DNA of 64,000 nucleotides from Affinundibacterium macrobrachii (GTDB lineage: Bacteria; Pseudomonadota; Gammaproteobacteria; Burkholderiales; Burkholderiaceae_D): positions 310,001 to 374,000 of the forward strand of contig NZ_BMYT01000001.1 of the NCBI RefSeq assembly GCF_014652415.1, given 5' to 3'. The notes below the pieces were generated by a model, which did no database searches, was not told where the DNA came from, and saw only the letters and a list, made by a program, of their open reading frames with translations. The translations under genes were made by a program, and so were the position numbers. Positions 39,558 to 48,399 of the stretch are shown piece by piece; within the stretch, counting starts at the first letter, position 1, and the number at the start of each line of letters is the position of its first letter.

Positions 39558-40088
39558 TTAGTGCAATGGATAAGTGCGATACTCGCCATCTTCGTCTTCG
39601 TCATCATGATGATGACCATGCGCACCGTGGACATGGCCATGCGCTATTTCTTCAGTCGTCGCTTCGCGCACCTCAGTTACGTGCAAAGTAAATCGCAGCG
39701 CAATTCCAGCTAATGGATGATTGCCATCTAAAACAACTTTATCTTCAGCAATTTCAGTCACTGTAAAAATCAGACTTTCTCCGTCTTCGTCATCATCTGG
39801 CGTGCCTTCAAATTGCATACCCACTTCAATTGGCGATGGTAAGCGACCACGGTCTTCGATCTTCACCAAGTCAGCGTCATATTCACCAAATGCGTCTTCT
39901 GGCTCAACTTGAATCGTGTCATTAAAGCCAACTGACTGACCGTCCAAGGCTTCTTCAATCTTTGGCAAAGTGTTTTCGTAGCCACCGTGAAGGTATACCA
40001 TTGGTTCTTGCCCCTGCTCGATCAGATTTCCAAGCGTATCAGACAAGCTGTACTCGACAGTTACCACAGTATTTTTGGCAATTTTCAT
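39558..40088 (-). CDS. slyD: SlyD-like FKBP-type peptidyl-prolyl isomerase
   Basis: The 176-residue protein is a prolyl isomerase and chaperone. It has an FKBP domain split by an IF insert (start MKIAKNTVVTVEYSLSDTLG, YLHGGYENTLPKIEEALDG). The C-terminal tail (about 150-176) is rich in His and Asp/Glu (HGHVHGAHGHHHDDEDEDGE), the nickel-binding tail that supplies Ni to hydrogenase maturation in E. coli SlyD. AAGGA precedes the ATG at 40088. It is divergent from the roxA-like gene. Confidence 0.93.
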   Translation of the reverse strand: MKIAKNTVVTVEYSLSDTLGNLIEQGQEPMVYLHGGYENTLPKIEEALDGQSVGFNDTIQVEPEDAFGEYDADLVKIEDRGRLPSPIEVGMQFEGTPDDDEDGESLIFTVTEIAEDKVVLDGNHPLAGIALRFTLHVTEVREATTEEIAHGHVHGAHGHHHDDEDEDGEYRTYPLH

Positions 40089-40202
40089 ACTATTTCCTTA
40101 AAATTTTCAGGTCTTTTGTAATACATCACGCATTATACCTTCCTCAAGTGACGTCGATGATTTATCCTGCCTGAACTTTTCACACCCGATTGACTTTGCA
40201 AA

Positions 40203-41342
40203 ATGAAAAAAAACACGACCGCGCTCACTTTACTAGGTGGAATTACACCTGAAGAATTCTTCGCTACCTACTGGCAAAAAAAACCACTGCTAATCCGTCA
40301 AGCAATTCCTAACTTTAAAGCCCTTTTTAGCCCTGAAGAACTGTTTGAAATGGCGGGTCGCGACGACGTCGAATCGCGCCTGATTTGCTTTTTCAATCAA
40401 CACTGGGAAATGAAAAATGGCCCAATCGAGAAGATCCCCGTTAAAGAGAAAAAAGATTGGACGCTCTTGATTCAAGGCGTCAATCTTCACCAAGCCAAAG
40501 CAGATGAATTACTCCGCCAGTTTAGATTTGCACCTGATGCAAGGCTGGATGATTTAATGATCAGCTACGCGCGTGAAGGTGGTGGTGTTGGTCCACATTT
40601 TGATTCTTATGATGTGTTCTTACTACAAGCGCATGGTCAACGCCGCTGGCAGATCAGTGCGCAAAAAGATCTAAGCTTGATCGAAGGAATGCCACTGAAA
40701 ATACTGCGCAATTTCAAACCAGAGCAGGAATACATATTAGAACCTGGTGACATGCTGTACTTACCACCACACTACGCCCATGATGGTGTAGCTCTTGGTG
40801 AATGCATGACGTATTCAATTGGTTTCAAATCACCTTCGTTTCAAGAACTAGGTGAAGGCTTTTTGCAATTCATGGCGGACACGATTGATCTACCTGGCAG
40901 ATATGCCGACCCAGAACTCGAAGCGAGCAAAAATCCAGCAGAACTGGGCACAGCGATGATAGAAAAAATATGCGCTGAGCTTGAGAAAATAAAGCTAGGC
41001 AGAGAAGACATGACTATCTTCTTGGGCGAATATTTGACTGAACCTAAAGCCAGTGTTTTTTTCGACTCACCTGAAAAGCCATTATCGCCACAAAAATTTA
41101 CTGCCGCGGCGTTCAAATATGGTGTCAAGCTTGCGCTAAAAACGCAAATGCTATATCAAGCAAAACATGTGTTTATCAATGGTGAATCTTTTAGCGTCGG
41201 AAAGAGTGACAAACAAATCCTCAGCTTGTTAGCAAATCAGCGTTTTCTCAGTTCTGAAGAGATCGCCAAAGCGTCAGACGATGTACTCGAAGCCTTTTGT
41301 ATTTGGTACGAAGATGGCTGGTTACAGCTTTCCAAAAAGTAG
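40203..41342 (+). CDS. RoxA/YcfD-like JmjC ribosomal protein hydroxylase
   Basis: The 379-residue protein is a 2-oxoglutarate/Fe(II) oxygenase of the cupin/JmjC type. The iron-binding HxD is in GVGPHFDSYDVFLLQ (about residues 130-144) and the distal His is in YLPPHYAHDGVALG. A C-terminal winged-helix-like region completes it. E. coli YcfD (RoxA) hydroxylates Arg81 of ribosomal protein L16; the motif set and length suit the same role here, though the exact substrate is not proven. Confidence 0.9.
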   Translation: MKKNTTALTLLGGITPEEFFATYWQKKPLLIRQAIPNFKALFSPEELFEMAGRDDVESRLICFFNQHWEMKNGPIEKIPVKEKKDWTLLIQGVNLHQAKADELLRQFRFAPDARLDDLMISYAREGGGVGPHFDSYDVFLLQAHGQRRWQISAQKDLSLIEGMPLKILRNFKPEQEYILEPGDMLYLPPHYAHDGVALGECMTYSIGFKSPSFQELGEGFLQFMADTIDLPGRYADPELEASKNPAELGTAMIEKICAELEKIKLGREDMTIFLGEYLTEPKASVFFDSPEKPLSPQKFTAAAFKYGVKLALKTQMLYQAKHVFINGESFSVGKSDKQILSLLANQRFLSSEEIAKASDDVLEAFCIWYEDGWLQLSKK

Positions 41343-41482
41343 AAAATTTGTGAAAAACAAGGTGTGGATTTGCTCGCTTTTGCACCTTTTTGATCGACTT
41401 ACAACATGGAATGTCAGTATTCAAGTAAAAATACATAAATAAGCTGATTTTTTTAGAAAAAAGCCCAATCAAGTATATTCGA

Positions 41483-41504
41483 TTGACAGAAAATTCATTA
41501 TAAT
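41483..41504 (+). promoter_or_regulatory. consensus -35 and -10 hexamers with short spacing
   Basis: A perfect TTGACA (41483-41488) and a perfect TATAAT (41499-41504) lie 140-163 bp before the lipoprotein gene, but only 10 bp apart instead of 16-18. The TATAAT may work with another upstream element or an activator. A functional promoter here is plausible but not proven. Confidence 0.35.
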
Positions 41505-41645
41505 TCGCGGTTAGGAAAGTTTCGAAGGACATGTAAAATCTACTTGATTTTTATGCCGACGACTTAACCTATTGAGCGATAATTACCGGTAATTATTCAT
41601 CGCAAGTTTGTTGTTTTTTTAGATCTATTTTTTGAAAGTAAAAAC

Positions 41646-41885
41646 ATGAAAAAATCACTTTTGCTCGTTTCTATGTTGGCAGTAGCTTTGGTAGCATGCA
41701 ACAAACCAGCTGAAACTCCAGCTTCTACTCCAGCTGTTGAAGCGGCTCCAGCTTCTGCACCAGCATCCGCACCAGCAGCTGAAGCAGCTCCAGCATCTGC
41801 ACCAGCAGCTGACGCAGCAGCATCTGCAGCGTCTCCAGCAGCTGAAGCAGCTCCAGCAGCAGCTTCTGCAGCAGCATCTAAGTAA
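41646..41885 (+). CDS. small Ala/Pro-rich lipoprotein
   Basis: The 79-residue precursor has a lipoprotein signal peptide (MKKSLLLVSMLAVALVAC) with lipobox LVAC at Cys18. The mature part is almost wholly Ala, Pro, Ser and Glu, with repeats of the type APAAEAAPASAPA, and is probably a disordered, extended chain anchored in the membrane. Asn at +2 favours sorting to the outer membrane. No function is known to me. It is a single-gene unit with a strong terminator (41901-41928) and a long 5' region. The nucleotide repeats make the frame prone to slippage. Confidence 0.82.
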   Translation: MKKSLLLVSMLAVALVACNKPAETPASTPAVEAAPASAPASAPAAEAAPASAPAADAAASAASPAAEAAPAAASAAASK

Positions 41886-41900
41886 TTTATTACTTTTAGA

Positions 41901-41928
41901 AAAAAGCCGGTCATTGACCGGCTTTTTT
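41901..41928 (+). terminator. terminator after lipoprotein gene
   Basis: The inverted repeat GCCGGTC-ATT-GACCGGC, extended by AAAAA/TTTTT, ends in seven T residues on the plus strand. It lies 16 bp after the lipoprotein stop and is a strong intrinsic terminator, usable in both directions. Confidence 0.9.
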
Positions 41929-42008
41929 TACGTCTATCGATTTGTAAATAATTGGTTTTAGCAATAACTCGTCAAATAGCTCGCAAGTACGAAATAATCG
42001 ACACAAAA

Positions 42009-42036
42009 AAAAAGCGGATTTGAAAATCCGCTTTTT
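42009..42036 (-). terminator. terminator after bamC
   Basis: AAAAAGCGGATT and AATCCGCTTTTT flank a TGAA loop, followed on the minus strand by U-rich sequence. It lies about 20 bp beyond the bamC stop. A further AAATCCGCTTT copy next to it (42036-42047) is a partial direct repeat of the 3' arm. Confidence 0.85.
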
Positions 42037-42054
42037 AAATCCGCTTTCTATTAC

Positions 42055-43257
42055 TTATTTCAACTGCTCATTAAGAACTTTTAAAATCTTATTCGCCACT
42101 GGTGTCGCTGAAACTTTGCCATCTTCGCCGTGAACCGTGACACGACTAACTTCACCAGCATCGCGTACTAAGATACGATATTTTTCACCGTCTTTGGCTG
42201 CATCGCTAGAGCCCCAAGAGAATAATTTCGCAAAGAAGCCTTCACTCGCACCCTTGGTTTTCGCATCAATATCTTGATCGATATAGCGCACAAAATAGAT
42301 TCCTTTAGAACGATCACGATCTTCGATCGTAAAGCCGATTCGATCAAGTGCTAAGCCAACTCGACGCCATGAGCGATCAAATCCTTCGTCGGTCTCTAAG
42401 TAGCTTAAATCATTGAGACTGAGCAATTTAGAGCGTGGCGCATCTGTACTAGCTGGCGCTTTATCCGCCGGCGTTGCGGCTGCTGCAACCACTGCTTTCG
42501 CCTTCACTTCATCCGCACCTAAACGAAGCATTAAACGTGATAAGAACTCTGCTTCTAATCCAGCATCATTAGCACGAGAAGTCCAAGCAGTATTACTCTT
42601 ATCGCTACCAGTCAAGACCTCTTGGGCGCCGCGATGACTGACGTAAATTTCGACTTCTCCATTTGGACTACGTTCAACACGGGTACGGAACTTGTCACGT
42701 TCACCAGTCGAATATAAACCATCGAATACCTTACCAATAGTTGAGCGAATTAAATCTTGTGGAATTTTTCCACGATTTTCAGCCCAATCAGTTTCCATCA
42801 CACCAGTGGCTTCATTCTCGACATTAATCAAGAAACCTTGCTCTTGCCAAAAATCTTTCAACTGCGGCCATAACAATTCCGGCGTTTGCTTCACAACCAA
42901 ATAACGTTGTGTCCCATTGCGTTCAATGCGCATATCTTTCAACTGATTCAGAGCGACTACACCATTAGCTGTTGCAACCGCGCCGCCGGCACGTTTGGCT
43001 GCATAAGCGGATGCAGTTGCACTACCCTGATCAGCATCTGGAATCGAAAAACGGCTATCGCGACGAATTTGCGTCAAATCTGGTGGAACTTCCAAAGAAG
43101 TCGTCTTTGCCTTACTCGCGCTCTTATAATCAATACGATTTGATTCAGCAATACTTCCGACAAAACTACAACCAGTAGAAATACTTGCAACTCCAATTAC
43201 ACCGGCCAATGCTAAAGCACGAACCATTTTTTTATTAGCAACAACGCTTTTTGCCAT
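42055..43257 (-). CDS. bamC: BamC-like outer membrane assembly lipoprotein
   Basis: BamC (NlpB) is a lipoprotein of the BamABCDE complex. The 400-residue precursor has a signal peptide with a lipobox at VASISTGCSF, so Cys30 should be acylated. The unstructured N-terminal segment SLEVPPDLTQIRRDSRF is typical of BamC, where it binds BamD. Two helix-grip domains follow (about residues 100-225 and 285-400). It is encoded just downstream of dapA, as in E. coli. Confidence 0.9.
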   Translation of the reverse strand: MAKSVVANKKMVRALALAGVIGVASISTGCSFVGSIAESNRIDYKSASKAKTTSLEVPPDLTQIRRDSRFSIPDADQGSATASAYAAKRAGGAVATANGVVALNQLKDMRIERNGTQRYLVVKQTPELLWPQLKDFWQEQGFLINVENEATGVMETDWAENRGKIPQDLIRSTIGKVFDGLYSTGERDKFRTRVERSPNGEVEIYVSHRGAQEVLTGSDKSNTAWTSRANDAGLEAEFLSRLMLRLGADEVKAKAVVAAAATPADKAPASTDAPRSKLLSLNDLSYLETDEGFDRSWRRVGLALDRIGFTIEDRDRSKGIYFVRYIDQDIDAKTKGASEGFFAKLFSWGSSDAAKDGEKYRILVRDAGEVSRVTVHGEDGKVSATPVANKILKVLNEQLK

Positions 43258-43368
43258 GTGAAAATCCCTACGAATTGTAATCAGTTAAATATGCATGAAA
43301 ACACGATTGCTGGCGTAAAACTGGGCATTCCAGAACACAATAAACCATGCATTCGTCCGATGTTCTAA

Positions 43369-44250
43369 TTAAAGCACACCAGCTTCACGTAAAGCGGAAC
43401 GAACAATATCATGATATTGCGTAGAAAGGCTAACCAATGGCAAACGAATTCCCTTAGGAATCAATCCCATTTCAGCCAAAGCCCATTTGACAGGGACTGG
43501 ATTTGGCTCCACAAATAATTTCGCATGTAGCGGAATTAAGCGATTATTTATCTCAACGGCCTTTGTGATCTCGCCATTCATTGCTGCCGCACATAATTCA
43601 TGCATTGCACGTGGTGCGACGTTTGCAGTGACTGAGATATTCCCTTTACCGCCGCAAAACATCAAGGTCATCGCGGTAGGATCATCTCCTGAATACACTG
43701 CAAATGATTTTGGCAGCAAGCGCAACAACTCTAAATCACGTGCAATATTGCCGCTCGCCTCTTTGATACCAACGATGCCTGGCAATTGCGCTAAACGCAC
43801 AATCGTTTCGTTGGACATATCAGCAACTGTGCGACCTGGAACGTTATACAAAATAATCGGAATATCAACGGCTTCAGAGATTTTTTTGAAGTGTTGATAC
43901 ATACCCTCTTGCGTCGGACGATTATAGTAAGGCACGACTTGCAAAGAAGCATCAGCACCAGCTTCTTTAGCAAATCTTGTTAAAGCAATTGCTTCCACTG
44001 TTGAATTTCCACCAGAGCCGGCAATAATCGGCACGCGCTTATTGGTGTGTTCAACCGCGATACGAATCAATTCACAATGCTCTTCCACACTTACTGTCGG
44101 AGACTCGCCTGTTGTTCCTACTATAACAATGCCATCTGTCCCTTCAGCAATATGCCAATCAATCAGCTTACGCAAGCTTGGAATATCGAGGCTACCATCG
44201 TCATGCATTGGGGTCACAATCGCGACCAAACTTCCTTGTATCGTTGTCAT
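43369..44250 (-). CDS. dapA: 4-hydroxy-tetrahydrodipicolinate synthase
   Basis: DapA condenses pyruvate and aspartate semialdehyde, the first step of lysine and diaminopimelate synthesis. From the ATG at 44250 it has 293 residues ([20 protein letters not shown]); the upstream ATG at 44277 gives a 9-residue extension without support. The Schiff-base Lys is in [12 protein letters not shown], the Tyr in [14 protein letters not shown], and GTTGESPT is the carboxylate-binding loop. It precedes bamC by 111 bp. Confidence 0.96.
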   Translation of the reverse strand: MTTIQGSLVAIVTPMHDDGSLDIPSLRKLIDWHIAEGTDGIVIVGTTGESPTVSVEEHCELIRIAVEHTNKRVPIIAGSGGNSTVEAIALTRFAKEAGADASLQVVPYYNRPTQEGMYQHFKKISEAVDIPIILYNVPGRTVADMSNETIVRLAQLPGIVGIKEASGNIARDLELLRLLPKSFAVYSGDDPTAMTLMFCGGKGNISVTANVAPRAMHELCAAAMNGEITKAVEINNRLIPLHAKLFVEPNPVPVKWALAEMGLIPKGIRLPLVSLSTQYHDIVRSALREAGVL

Positions 44251-44439
44251 CTTAGCACGTGGAAAAAGTAAAGCCATTATTGTAGCGGATCGTTACCTGC
44301 TATGGGAGAGAATCGAAGATAGATTCAAGCACAATCGATGAGCAACATCGAATCGCAAATAAAGACTTGTTCAATTAGATGGCTATGTATTAAAAATCAG
44401 AAAAAAAACGCCCTGCTAAATTCTTGTAAAAATGTTGCG

Positions 44440-44994
44440 TCACTCTTGGCTGCGTAATTTACGCACACAAATTCTTTGAACGATGGCTGGTGATGGCTGG
44501 TTGACAAAGCCATGTTCAAAACCTAGACATTGCTGGCGTCCACTTTGCTGCTGAGTGAAGACAAAATGATTTAACAACTCGTTTTCCGCAAGCAGAAAAT
44601 CTGGATTACGTGGTCGACCAAATTGCTCGTTGCCAGCGGCAAAGGTTTCGTAAATTAGTACGCCCTGATGCATAATCGACTCAAGTATCTTAGGCATTAA
44701 AGGACGATGCAAATAATTCGTCACCACGATAGCCGCAAATTGATAGTCTGCAAAAGGCCAAACAAAATCTGCGGTCTCCAAATCAAGTTCAAAGCAGCGA
44801 ATACCCAAAGGCCTTAACATATCTAATAAATCGGCGCGTTGATCAACTGCCCAAACCTCGTAACCAGCTTCCTTCAAAAGACGTGAATGACGCCCACTAC
44901 CACAAGCAAGATCCAGAACAGGTCCGGCTGCGCGCGGAATTTCCGTCATATATCGCAACACCCAATTAGATGGCTGGCTAGCAGGCGAGATCAC
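44440..44994 (-). CDS. SAM-dependent methyltransferase, class I
   Basis: The start was set at a GTG (44994) that overlaps the stop of the M50 protease gene by 3 bases (GTGA), giving 184 residues. The ATG at 45069 would overlap the protease by 79 bp. SAM-binding motif I is VLDLACGSGRHSRLL (about residues 25-39), and AVDQRADLLDML holds the acidic residue of motif II. It resembles TehB-like small-molecule methyltransferases. The substrate is unknown. Confidence 0.85.
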   Translation of the reverse strand: MISPASQPSNWVLRYMTEIPRAAGPVLDLACGSGRHSRLLKEAGYEVWAVDQRADLLDMLRPLGIRCFELDLETADFVWPFADYQFAAIVVTNYLHRPLMPKILESIMHQGVLIYETFAAGNEQFGRPRNPDFLLAENELLNHFVFTQQQSGRQQCLGFEHGFVNQPSPAIVQRICVRKLRSQE

Positions 44995-45650
44995 GACAAT
45001 AACAAAACGAAAGGCGTTAAGAACAATTGCAACAACCATTGTGCGGCCGACATGAGCGGATACATCCAAACATGCAGCACCTTCAAAAAGACTAGCGCCA
45101 ACACAATAAAAAATCCGTATTGTTCAATTTTTGCGAATTGATATGCCTGACGATTGGGCAAAAGACTCACCACAATTCGACCACCATCCAAGGGAGGAAT
45201 GGGGAACAAGTTAAACGCAAACATCACTAAATTTGTCATTAATCCTGCTTGGGCCATGCGATAAAAAAACTCCTGCTCAACTTGCAAACTGGCAAGGAGT
45301 AAGGCTAAAACCATCCAGAGAAATGCCATCACAAAATTAGCTGCGGGTCCCGCTAGAGCCACCCATGCCATATCACGCTTCGGCTTACGCAAGGCACCGA
45401 AGTTTACTGGAACAGGTTTGGCATAGCCGAAGATAAATTCACCGTTGGTGCTAAAGTAAAGTAATAAAGGAATAATGATCGTTCCGAGTACATCAATATG
45501 CACCACAGGATTGAGACTCATCCGTCCTTGACTGTAAGCGGTCAAATCACCGAAAAATTTTGCGGCAAACGCATGTGCAGCTTCGTGCAAAGTAATAGCC
45601 AAAATGACGGGTATTGCATAAACAGCGACGGTCTGAATTAAGGCATCCAT
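44991..45650 (-). CDS. site-2 protease family (M50) membrane protein
   Basis: The 219-residue inner-membrane protein has about five hydrophobic segments. The zinc-binding HEAAH is at about residues 22-26 (ITLHEAAHAFAAKFFG) and the second ligand motif is FNLFPIPPLDGGRIV. It lacks PDZ domains and belongs to the YwhC/SpoIVFB-like short branch, distinct from RseP in this window. It is coupled by overlap to the methyltransferase gene. Substrate unknown. Confidence 0.9.
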   Translation of the reverse strand: MDALIQTVAVYAIPVILAITLHEAAHAFAAKFFGDLTAYSQGRMSLNPVVHIDVLGTIIIPLLLYFSTNGEFIFGYAKPVPVNFGALRKPKRDMAWVALAGPAANFVMAFLWMVLALLLASLQVEQEFFYRMAQAGLMTNLVMFAFNLFPIPPLDGGRIVVSLLPNRQAYQFAKIEQYGFFIVLALVFLKVLHVWMYPLMSAAQWLLQLFLTPFVLLLS

Positions 45651-45799
45651 AAATTCCTTTGTTATAGGCTTAGGCTATGAGCTTAAGCTTTCTACTTGAG
45701 ATATTGACTTGAGACATCTGCTTAAACTACGAGTTAAGAACTTTTAAGAATCAAGACTGAATAGCAGCGCGGTTTCTAAGTCTTATCCCAACCTCAACA

Positions 45800-46423
45800 C
45801 TACAATCCAAACAGCGCAACATCACCACGGCCTAAACGAATTAATTCAGGCGCTTCGTGTGTCATATCGATCACGGTCGTTGGCGACAAACTACAAGCAC
45901 CGCCGTCGATAACTAAATCAATTTGTTTTTCCAAACGTTCACGCACCAATTCCGCATCGGTTAAAGGCTCTTCATCGTTTGGAAGTATTAAAGTCGTGCC
46001 AAGCAATGGCTGCTGCAGCTCATCCAATAAAGCATGCGTAATTGCGTTCTCTGGAACGCGCAGGCCTATGGTCTTGCGAGATGGATGACTCAGACGTCGA
46101 GGCACTTCTTTTGTCGCTTCTAAAATAAAAGTAAACGGCCCAGGGGTTGCCGCTTTTAACATACGGAACTGACGATTATCGACCTTGGCGTATTGCGCGA
46201 TTTCCGATAAATCGCGACACAAAAGTGTCAAATGATGTTTATCATCAACTCCACGAATTCGACGTAAGCGCATGACTGCGTCTTTATCGTCAAGATGACA
46301 AACCAAGGCATAGCAAGAATCGGTTGGTAAAGCGACGATGCCACCTTGATGAATAATTTGCGCTGCTTGTTTAATCAGCCTAAGCTGCGGATTATCTGGA
46401 TGTATTTGAAAAAATTGACTCAT
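45800..46423 (-). CDS. Sua5/YciO/YrdC-domain protein
   Basis: From the ATG at 46423 the protein has 207 residues (MSQFFQIHPDNPQLRLIKQA). The YrdC domain has the nucleotide-binding GIVALPTDSCYAL (about residues 24-36) and the Lys/Arg-rich phosphate loop. The FFQIHPDNPQ start and length are typical of the YciO branch. Those proteins resemble threonylcarbamoyl-AMP synthases for tRNA t6A but their activity is less clear. In many betaproteobacteria it is listed as L-threonylcarbamoyladenylate synthase. It lies downstream of htpX. Confidence 0.88.
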   Translation of the reverse strand: MSQFFQIHPDNPQLRLIKQAAQIIHQGGIVALPTDSCYALVCHLDDKDAVMRLRRIRGVDDKHHLTLLCRDLSEIAQYAKVDNRQFRMLKAATPGPFTFILEATKEVPRRLSHPSRKTIGLRVPENAITHALLDELQQPLLGTTLILPNDEEPLTDAELVRERLEKQIDLVIDGGACSLSPTTVIDMTHEAPELIRLGRGDVALFGL

Positions 46424-46444
46424 AAAACGACTTATAGAAATAGA

Positions 46445-46467
46445 CAACGGAGGCTTAGCCTCCGTTG
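46445..46467 (-). terminator. hairpin after htpX
   Basis: A perfect 10-bp repeat (CAACGGAGGC/GCCTCCGTTG) with a 3-nt loop lies 13 bp past the htpX stop and just before the YciO-like gene. The downstream minus-strand sequence is only weakly U-rich (TCTATTT). Confidence 0.65.
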
Positions 46468-46479
46468 ATCATCATTTGA

Positions 46480-47355
46480 TTATTTTAGTTGTTGTAGCGC
46501 CGCTATACGCTGTGCCATCGGTGGATGTGTAGAAAATAACTCACCCCAACCTGGTTTATCACTAATACCCGAAGCCGCCATCGATTGCGGTAACTCGCCA
46601 GGAGCCATACCGCCCAATCTCGCTAAGGCATTAATCATTGGTTGACGATCGCCCAGCAGTCTCGCAGCACCAGCATCTGCACGGAATTCGCGTTGACGTG
46701 AGAACCACGCAACAATCAAGGAAGCACCAATTCCGAATAGAATTTGGAATACAAATGAGGCGATATGAAAACCAATGCCGGGCGTATGATTTTCATCATT
46801 TTTAGACAAGAAACTATCCACCGCGTAGGCAGCGATTCTCGACAAGAACACCACAAAAGTATTCACCACACCTTGAATCAAGGTCATAGTAACCATATCA
46901 CCATTAGCGATGTGCGCAACTTCATGACCCAATACCGCTTCAACCTCTTCCTTGGTCATGCTTTCCAACAAACCTGTTGAAACCGCTACCAAAGCAGAAT
47001 TTTTGAATGCGCCAGTAGCAAATGCGTTTGGTTCGCCGTTGTACACAGCCACCTCAGGCATGCCAATGCCTGCACGTTCAGACAAGGTCTTCACGGTATT
47101 GACCAACCAAAATTCAGTCGATGATGATGGATTATCGATTACTCGTGCGCCTGTTGACCATTTTGCCATCGGCTTACTGATCAATAGCGAAAAAATTGCA
47201 CCAGTAAAGCCAACCACCAATGAGAACACAGCAAGACTGCCAAGATTTAAACCCTTTGCGGTCAAATAATTATTCACACCAAGCAAAGACAAAATCACCG
47301 TCATTACCAACATGACTGCAATATTGGTTGCTAAAAACAACACGATACGTTTCAT
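46480..47355 (-). CDS. htpX: membrane zinc metalloprotease HtpX
   Basis: HtpX degrades misfolded inner-membrane proteins. The 291-residue protein has two N-terminal membrane helices (about 4-24 and 34-55), the zinc motif [11 protein letters not shown] (about residue 143-153), two further hydrophobic segments, and the third ligand Glu in [15 protein letters not shown]. The [14 protein letters not shown] ending is standard. GGAG precedes the ATG at 47355. Confidence 0.97.
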   Translation of the reverse strand: MKRIVLFLATNIAVMLVMTVILSLLGVNNYLTAKGLNLGSLAVFSLVVGFTGAIFSLLISKPMAKWSTGARVIDNPSSSTEFWLVNTVKTLSERAGIGMPEVAVYNGEPNAFATGAFKNSALVAVSTGLLESMTKEEVEAVLGHEVAHIANGDMVTMTLIQGVVNTFVVFLSRIAAYAVDSFLSKNDENHTPGIGFHIASFVFQILFGIGASLIVAWFSRQREFRADAGAARLLGDRQPMINALARLGGMAPGELPQSMAASGISDKPGWGELFSTHPPMAQRIAALQQLK

Positions 47356-47456
47356 AATATTTCTCCAAATTCGAGACCAGCAATCATTTACTCGCCACCT
47401 GATATTGTTCTCTTGTCGCCATTTTCAAGAGGTATTTTACCTAGATTAAGAAATAA

Positions 47457-48329
47457 TCACTTTGCCCAAGTACGCCAAACGGGAATTAACTCTTTCGATA
47501 AATTTGGCAGTTGGCCAAGATCAGGTGAATGTTCGTCGGGCGCGTGAAAATCCGATCCACGCGATGCCATAAATCCATAACGCGAAGCAATTTTAGTGTA
47601 CTCGTCATATTGATCAACGGTATGACTTCCGGTCACAACTTCAATCGCCCCACCTCCGAGCGCCTTAAACTCATTAAAAAAAGCATCAAATGCCAAAGGA
47701 CTTAAATCATAACGCCCTGGATGAGCGACGACTGCGACGCCGCCCGCCCCCTTTATCCAATTTACGGCTTCGGTCAGATTTGCCCAACGATGCGGCACAT
47801 AGCCAGGTTTTCCCTCGATCAAATAAGACTTAAAGACCGCAGATACGTCTTCACACACACCAATTTCGACCAAATAACGCGCAAAATGTGAACGTGAAAT
47901 CAAGTCGGGATTACCGACATACTTTAACGCTCCCGCATAACTGTTTGGGATACCTACTTTTGCCAAATCTGCGGACATATCTTCAGCTCGACGCTGACGT
48001 CCAGATCGGGTTTTAATTAATCCTGCCAATAAATCAGGATTATTCTCATCAATATTTAAACCAACAATATGAATGGTCTTATTTGCCCAAGTAACTGAAA
48101 TCTCCAAGCCAGTCACAAACTGCATTCCCAAGTCGGTCGCCGCCTCTCGGGCGGCAATAATTCCACCTACTTCATCATGATCGGTTAATGCCCAAACATC
48201 AACACCCTGCGCATGCGCACGCTGCGCCACCTCGGCAGGCGACAAAACCCCGTCGGAAACGGTTGAATGGCAATGCAAGTCAACATTCAAATTGGCAAAT
48301 GGATCGGTGTTTATTACTTGGATGCTCAT
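47457..48329 (-). CDS. PHP-domain phosphoesterase (YciV/RNase AM type)
   Basis: The 290-residue protein has the PHP metal motifs DLHCHSTVSDG (about residues 17-27), WALTDHDEVGG, TGLEIS, VVAHPGRY and GSDFHAPDE. It belongs to the YciV/TrpH family, whose E. coli member is RNase AM, a 5'-3' exonuclease that also acts on pAp. In several betaproteobacteria it lies beside yciO, as it does here, separated only by htpX. Confidence 0.9.
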   Translation of the reverse strand: MSIQVINTDPFANLNVDLHCHSTVSDGVLSPAEVAQRAHAQGVDVWALTDHDEVGGIIAAREAATDLGMQFVTGLEISVTWANKTIHIVGLNIDENNPDLLAGLIKTRSGRQRRAEDMSADLAKVGIPNSYAGALKYVGNPDLISRSHFARYLVEIGVCEDVSAVFKSYLIEGKPGYVPHRWANLTEAVNWIKGAGGVAVVAHPGRYDLSPLAFDAFFNEFKALGGGAIEVVTGSHTVDQYDEYTKIASRYGFMASRGSDFHAPDEHSPDLGQLPNLSKELIPVWRTWAK

Positions 48330-48399
48330 GACAAACCAGAATCTAAATTGGGGAAACTACATTGTACTCCTGCAGCGCAAGCTTTGCCGCCTTAGCAAA

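Noticed and set aside
41597..41961. Alternative-frame ORFs over the Ala/Pro lipoprotein
   Set aside because: The repeats keep several frames open. Only the frame with a lipoprotein signal and lipobox is credible.
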